Part shown: positions 14,792 through 18,365 of the stretch, in pieces
Layout: the number at the start of each line of letters is the position of its first letter
Position numbering within the stretch: the first letter of the stretch is position 1
Origin: Deltaproteobacteria bacterium
Lineage (GTDB): Bacteria > Myxococcota_A > Polyangia > HGW-17 > SLPX01
DNA: 18,365 nucleotides
Assembly: GCA_011390535.1 (NCBI GenBank)
Contig: JAABSF010000008.1
Span: 1 to 18,365, forward strand
Direction of reading: 5' to 3'
Position numbers and translations under genes: made by a program
The notes under the pieces: model-generated
Databases searched by the model: none
Told to the model about the DNA's origin: nothing
What the model saw: the letters and a program-made list of their open reading frames with translations, nothing else

Positions 14792-16075
14792 ATGGACAAG
14801 TTTATTATTCATGGCGGAGTGCCGCTTAACGGCAAAGTTTCTCCTTCAGGGAACAAGAACGCGGCACTCCCACTGTTGGCTGCATGTCTACTGACGGATG
14901 AACCCGTCGTTTTCAACAACGTCCCAATCATCGGAGACGTAAACACGATGCGAGGTCTCCTGGAGAGCATCGGGGTGACGGTTGAAGAGATTGAACCTCA
15001 CAAATGGAGGGTACACGCAAAAAACGTAGATCCCGAAAAAATGGACCCCCAGCTCTGTAAAAGCATTCGCGCATCAATCCTGCTTGCCGGACCTCTAGCT
15101 GCACGCACCGGCGGATGCCAACTGCCTCCCCCGGGTGGTGACATCATCGGAAAAAGGCGTCTGGATACACACACCTTAGCTTTGTCCAAGCTCGGCGCAC
15201 ATGTCTCTTTCAACCGAACCCAGAAACAGCTTCGCTTCGCCACAACCGGGCTAAAAGCCACTGATCTCCTGCTGGATGAAGTCAGCGTCACTGCTACCGA
15301 AAACGCCATAATGGCCGCTGTCACGGCAAAAGGTAACACGGTCATCAGAAACGCTGCGTCTGAACCTCACGTTCAAGAGCTCTGCAATTTCCTGAATGTT
15401 TTAGGGGCTAAAATCCAGAATATTGGTTCCAACACCTTGCACATCGAAGGAGTAGATCGATTAGGCGGTGGTGAATTTACCATAGGCCCGGATTATCTTG
15501 AAGTCGTCAGCTTTATTGGAGCAGCAGTTGTAACAGGTGGATCCATCCGCATAACTAACGGAGCTCCAAAATATCTTGGCATGGTGAAATTAGTACTGGG
15601 CAGAATGGGGGTAACCTGGACTGAAGAAAAAGAAGATATTTTGGTCCCCGCCTCCCAGTCATTGGAGGTACGCTGCGACTTGGACAACTCCATCCCGGAG
15701 ATCAATGTAATGCCCTGGCCGTCTTTTCCGACAGACCTCATGAGCATAGCTATAGTCATAGCGACACAGGCCCGCGGTTCTATTCTGTTTCATGACTGGA
15801 TGTTTGAAGGGAGAATGTATTTCACCGACAAACTAAAGAGCATGGGAGCAAGGATTGTGTTGTGTGACCCACACCGCTGCATAGTACAAGGCCCGACACA
15901 GCTCCTCCACTCCAACGTAGAGAGCCCGGATATCAGGGCGGGCCTGGCTCTAGTGCTGGCTGCTCTCGCTGCTGAAGGCACTTCCATTATTCGCAACGTC
16001 GCTCAAATTGATAGAGGATATGAACGAATCGAGGAAAAAATGCGGGGTTTAGGCGCCCGCGTAGAGCGCAGATGA
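14792..16075 (+). CDS. murA: UDP-N-acetylglucosamine 1-carboxyvinyltransferase, Asp-type active site
   Basis: First committed step of peptidoglycan synthesis: transfers enolpyruvate from PEP to UDP-GlcNAc in the cytoplasm. It is 427 aa, a normal length. Lys22-Asn23 (SGNKNAALPLL), the loop PPPGGDIIGKRRLDTH, FPTDL, and the C-terminal DIRAGLALVLAALAAEGTS and IDRGYERIEEKMRGLGA are family signatures. In the catalytic loop the standard PGGC reads PGGD, so the residue matching E. coli Cys115 is Asp117. The Cys in RTGGC (109) is six residues upstream of the loop motif and not equivalent. Asp at this site is known to keep activity and prevent fosfomycin alkylation, as in Mycobacterium tuberculosis. 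Several other segments (MPWPSFPTD, MFEGRMYFTDKLKSMGA) indicate a divergent subfamily. AAGGAA lies about 8 nt before the ATG. Confidence 0.95.
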   Translation: MDKFIIHGGVPLNGKVSPSGNKNAALPLLAACLLTDEPVVFNNVPIIGDVNTMRGLLESIGVTVEEIEPHKWRVHAKNVDPEKMDPQLCKSIRASILLAGPLAARTGGCQLPPPGGDIIGKRRLDTHTLALSKLGAHVSFNRTQKQLRFATTGLKATDLLLDEVSVTATENAIMAAVTAKGNTVIRNAASEPHVQELCNFLNVLGAKIQNIGSNTLHIEGVDRLGGGEFTIGPDYLEVVSFIGAAVVTGGSIRITNGAPKYLGMVKLVLGRMGVTWTEEKEDILVPASQSLEVRCDLDNSIPEINVMPWPSFPTDLMSIAIVIATQARGSILFHDWMFEGRMYFTDKLKSMGARIVLCDPHRCIVQGPTQLLHSNVESPDIRAGLALVLAALAAEGTSIIRNVAQIDRGYERIEEKMRGLGARVERR

Positions 16076-16131
16076 AAACATAAACACACTCACATTGACC
16101 GCCTCAACGGCCCTGCGAGCATGTTTGTCCG

Positions 16132-16146
16132 GATCTCAATGAGATC
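16132..16146. repeat. Short palindrome between convergent murA and ammonia-lyase
   Basis: GATCTC (16132-16137) and GAGATC (16141-16146) pair around AAT in the 160-bp convergent gap. It has only TTGTAT after it, so it is at best a weak terminator for murA. Confidence 0.3.
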
Positions 16147-16235
16147 TTGTATAGCCCTCCTGAAGAGCGCACCTCACATTTTCCAATCGGATCGCAGGTA
16201 AATCTATAAACTTTAATGAAATCCCTCAGCATACC

Positions 16236-17765
16236 TCAATAAGATGAGAGCTCTCCAATGGCTTCTTCCACTGCCTTTAAGGGCTTCCATTCAGCACAGA
16301 TTTTCAACATGTTATTGTGATCTTCGAAAAGCGGTCGGTCCTCATCCAAAAAATCAACAACCTCACGCACAGCCCCCTTGGCGGCAAGGGTCCCCTTACC
16401 TGGAGTGAACTCCCGGAAATCCAGTGCCTGAGCTGCCGCCATCATCTCTATTCCGATTACACCATGTGAAACGTCCAATATATCACGGGTTTTTCTAGCC
16501 GAATTCATCCCCATAGAAACAAAATCTTCTTGATCCGCAGCCGCAGGAATCGACTGTATATATGCTGGAGAGGAGAGAATTTTCTGCTCAACTATCTGCA
16601 TGCACGCAGTGTACTGAGACAGCATCATGCCGCTCATCATGCCCGCACCCTTGGTTAGAAATGCCGGCAGACCCACACTCAGCGCCGGATTAGTCAACCG
16701 ATTCAAACGTCTCTCAGAGAGCACACAGACCATGGCTACAGCAGATCCTACATTGTCCAAAGGCATACTTATAGGCGTGCCTTGAAAATTGGCCCCGGTT
16801 AAAACAACCTTATCATCGGCCAAAAAAACAGGGTTGTCGCCCACACCGTTGATCTCAATCTCCAGCTGACTCTTTGCCCACCGCACCTGATCTCTCGCGG
16901 CTCCGATAACCTGCGGAGTGGAACGCATCGAGTATGCATCTTGGACCTTTGTCTTGTATTTGCCGCTGATGAGATCAGACCCGTTCATAATTTTTTTCAA
17001 ATTCGCAGCACAAGTTACAGCACCCTGAAATCCACGCAAAGAATGAAGTCTAGTATCATACGGTTTCATGTTGGCGATCAACGCCTCAAGAGTCATGGCA
17101 CAGGCAACTTCAGCCTGTTTCAAGAACTTCTCGGAATCATGAATAGCCAAACACCCAAGCCCCGCGATTACGTTGCTCCCATTGATCACGCCCAACCCGT
17201 CCCTCGCTTCGAATATCAGCGGTTTCAACCCCGCCTTTTCGAGAGCTTTATCAGAAGCCATCTTGACCCCTTCATAAAAACATTCTCCTTGCCCCAATAA
17301 AGCCAGGGCGATTTGGCTCATGGGCGAAAGATCACCACAAGCGCCCACTGAGCCTTTCTGACATACCACCGGTGTGACCCCTTTATTCAACATATCCACC
17401 ATCAGCTGAGTAATTACCGGCCTTATGGCGGAGTATCCAATAGCATGAACGTTTATCCTCGTAGTCATCGCAGCCCTGACCACCTCTTCTGGGAATGGTT
17501 CCCCTATACCAGCTGCGTGATTGTAAATTAGAAACTTTTGAAAGTCTTGTATCTGCTCATCGCTCAGCACTACTTCGGAAAACTCACCTATACCGGTGTT
17601 TACACCGTACATTATCTCCTTGGCTTCTATACGTTCCTGAATAAACGCGCGGCATTTTTTTATCCTCTCCACAGCGTCGGGGTGCAACTCCACCTTTTCA
17701 CCCCCTCTGGCTACAGCGACTACATCTTCAATTGTAAGATTTTTTCCGGTAATTGTGATGGGCAT
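16236..17765 (-). CDS. Histidine ammonia-lyase family enzyme with Cys in the MIO triad
   Basis: Aromatic amino-acid lyase family, eliminating ammonia through a self-made MIO electrophile. It is 509 aa from ATG 17765 (AGGAGG 7 nt upstream), the length of bacterial HutH. Numbering nearly matches Pseudomonas putida HAL: Tyr53 (YGVNTG), His83 (NHAAG), Asn195 (INGSN), Gln275, Tyr278 and Arg281 (VQDAYSMR), Phe327 (NFQG) and Glu413 (QEDF) are in place. The MIO triplet is Ala142-Cys143-Gly144 (GSVGACGDLSP) where the family normally has Ala-Ser-Gly. QEDF replaces the usual QEDH. The retained Glu and His83 favour histidine over phenylalanine or tyrosine, but hutU, hutI and hutG are absent here, so substrate is not certain and a mutase role cannot be excluded. 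An upstream in-frame start (17849) would read through the leader hairpin and is less likely. Confidence 0.92.
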   Translation of the reverse strand: MPITITGKNLTIEDVVAVARGGEKVELHPDAVERIKKCRAFIQERIEAKEIMYGVNTGIGEFSEVVLSDEQIQDFQKFLIYNHAAGIGEPFPEEVVRAAMTTRINVHAIGYSAIRPVITQLMVDMLNKGVTPVVCQKGSVGACGDLSPMSQIALALLGQGECFYEGVKMASDKALEKAGLKPLIFEARDGLGVINGSNVIAGLGCLAIHDSEKFLKQAEVACAMTLEALIANMKPYDTRLHSLRGFQGAVTCAANLKKIMNGSDLISGKYKTKVQDAYSMRSTPQVIGAARDQVRWAKSQLEIEINGVGDNPVFLADDKVVLTGANFQGTPISMPLDNVGSAVAMVCVLSERRLNRLTNPALSVGLPAFLTKGAGMMSGMMLSQYTACMQIVEQKILSSPAYIQSIPAAADQEDFVSMGMNSARKTRDILDVSHGVIGIEMMAAAQALDFREFTPGKGTLAAKGAVREVVDFLDEDRPLFEDHNNMLKICAEWKPLKAVEEAIGELSSY

Positions 17766-17800
17766 AAAAGAACCTCCTGGTTGAGCGATGGGGGCGCCGC

Positions 17801-17846
17801 AAAAACATGGAGCGACACCCCGAAAAGTTATCGGGAAATTCGCTCC
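17801..17846 (-). terminator. Terminator-like hairpin in the ammonia-lyase leader
   Basis: On the minus strand GGAGCGA (17840-17846) pairs with TCGCTCC (17809-17815). Nested inside, CCCGA (17831-17835) pairs with TCGGG (17819-17823). The stem is followed by ATG and then TTTTT (17801-17805). It ends about 36-43 nt before the ATG at 17765, downstream of the promoter candidate, so it would act as an attenuator, or else it ends the upstream gene's transcript. Confidence 0.6.
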
Positions 17847-17892
17847 CACCCACCCCGCTGCAACCAGAAAACTCTTCCGGTCCGCGTGCTGG

Positions 17893-17922
17893 TTATTATT
17901 ATTTTATCTCGTTTGTGGTCAA
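17893..17922 (-). promoter_or_regulatory. Candidate promoter of the ammonia-lyase gene
   Basis: On the minus strand TTGACC (17917-17922) and TAATAA (17893-17898) are 18 nt apart; an overlapping TAATAA at 17896-17901 would give 15. Transcription from here would yield a leader of about 120 nt containing the hairpin at 17801-17846. Confidence 0.4.
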
Positions 17923-18018
17923 GAACTATCAACCCCTTGCAGATCAAAAACCCGAGTCCATAAAAAAACCTCAAAAACACGATCGCAAAAACAGAACCAA
18001 GATCGAGTGAGTTCATCC

Positions 18019-18045
18019 GCCCGCACTGCAAGGCGCGATGCGGGC
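18019..18045. repeat. GC-rich stem-loop at the end of the membrane-protein gene
   Basis: GCCCGCA (18019-18025) pairs with TGCGGGC (18039-18045) around a 13-nt loop, starting in the stop codon of the minus-strand gene. No T-run follows on the minus strand, so it is an mRNA-end stem-loop rather than a canonical intrinsic terminator. Confidence 0.5.
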
Positions 18046-18365
18046 TATTCTTGTACGTTGGGCAACTCCAAACCAAACCCTTGCTTCTTGTCGGCTCGCT
18101 TAAGCTGAATGGCAAGGAAGATGGAGATCACTCCGCACAACACCAAGATCAGTATAGGTATTGTGTAATCGTAATAATTCAACAAGTCATTTGCTTGCAT
18201 CATCTTGATCAGTTCACTGATCTCCCCACCTGTCAGGCTTCCGTCCTCCTTCAAGCTCTTACCTATTTTTGCCAGATACTCTTCGTCGTCAGACCCCTTG
18301 AAATCAGGATGCTTTTTCTGGATTTTCACGGCTATACCGTCCAGTCTCTCCATGACTTCTTCTTT
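18045..18365 (-). CDS. C-terminal end of a membrane protein (partial)
   Basis: The frame ends with TAG at 18045-18047 and stays open through the right edge. An ATG at 18353 is possible, but no good ribosome-binding site precedes it, so I treat this as the tail of a longer protein. The visible part is a charged soluble segment of about 60 residues, one strong membrane helix (YTIPILILVLCGVISIFLAI) and a short basic-then-polar tail (QLKRADKKQG). This would suit the last helix of a multi-pass transporter, but nothing identifies the family. It lies 279 bp upstream of the ammonia-lyase gene on the same strand, so it could be functionally linked (for example substrate uptake), though a separate promoter candidate lies between them. 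Confidence 0.6.
   Translation of the reverse strand, partial: KEEVMERLDGIAVKIQKKHPDFKGSDDEEYLAKIGKSLKEDGSLTGGEISELIKMMQANDLLNYYDYTIPILILVLCGVISIFLAIQLKRADKKQGFGLELPNVQE

Noticed and set aside
15116..15121. RTGGC as the fosfomycin-target cysteine motif of MurA
   Set aside because: The true loop motif is the following PGGD; the Cys at residue 109 is too early relative to the RRLDTH segment.
17766..17849. Longer ammonia-lyase start at 17849
   Set aside because: The extension reads through the leader hairpin, and AGGAGG sits 7 nt before the ATG at 17765, which gives the normal HutH N-terminus.

Overview
The window looks like chromosomal DNA of a Gram-negative bacterium of moderate GC (roughly mid-to-high 40s percent, estimated by eye). 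The best fit is a deltaproteobacterial lineage such as Myxococcota or Bradymonadota. The clues are a lipoprotein with an AgmX/PglI-type C-terminal domain, a small lipoprotein with EEKA repeats, a VanW-domain exported protein, an RseP with extra PDZ modules, and a TolC-type outer membrane protein. No rRNA, tRNA, insertion sequence, integrase or CRISPR array was found. The taxonomic guess is inference.

Layout: (1) 1-1788, minus: the N-terminal two thirds of DNA polymerase I (polA), running off the left edge. (2) 1879-5128, plus: a tight three-gene operon divergent from polA, with a YggS-family PLP protein, the site-2 protease RseP and the tRNA t6A factor TsaB. tsaB carries two in-frame palindromes with related arms. 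(3) 5328-7440, plus: an AgmX/PglI-type lipoprotein and a VanW-domain envelope protein. (4) 7534-9648, plus: a T7 gp4/Twinkle-like primase-helicase with a degenerate TOPRIM motif, followed 18 nt later by a three-helix membrane protein. (5) 9744-12230, minus: a cysteine-rich EEKA-repeat lipoprotein, a 384-bp gene-free gap and a TolC-family protein with a long charged extension. (6) 12472-16075, plus: an ADP-forming acyl-CoA synthetase and a divergent MurA whose usual fosfomycin-target Cys is Asp. (7) 16236-18365, minus: a histidine ammonia-lyase-family enzyme with Ala-Cys-Gly in place of the MIO-forming Ala-Ser-Gly, preceded by a terminator-like leader hairpin, then the C-terminal end of a membrane protein cut by the right edge.

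Most genes are housekeeping or envelope functions (replication and repair, tRNA modification, regulated intramembrane proteolysis, peptidoglycan precursor synthesis, outer membrane export). ADP-forming acyl-CoA synthetase and the ammonia-lyase suggest amino-acid or short-acid catabolism. The least ordinary parts are the primase-helicase plus membrane protein pair, the palindromes in tsaB, and the active-site substitutions in MurA and the ammonia-lyase.
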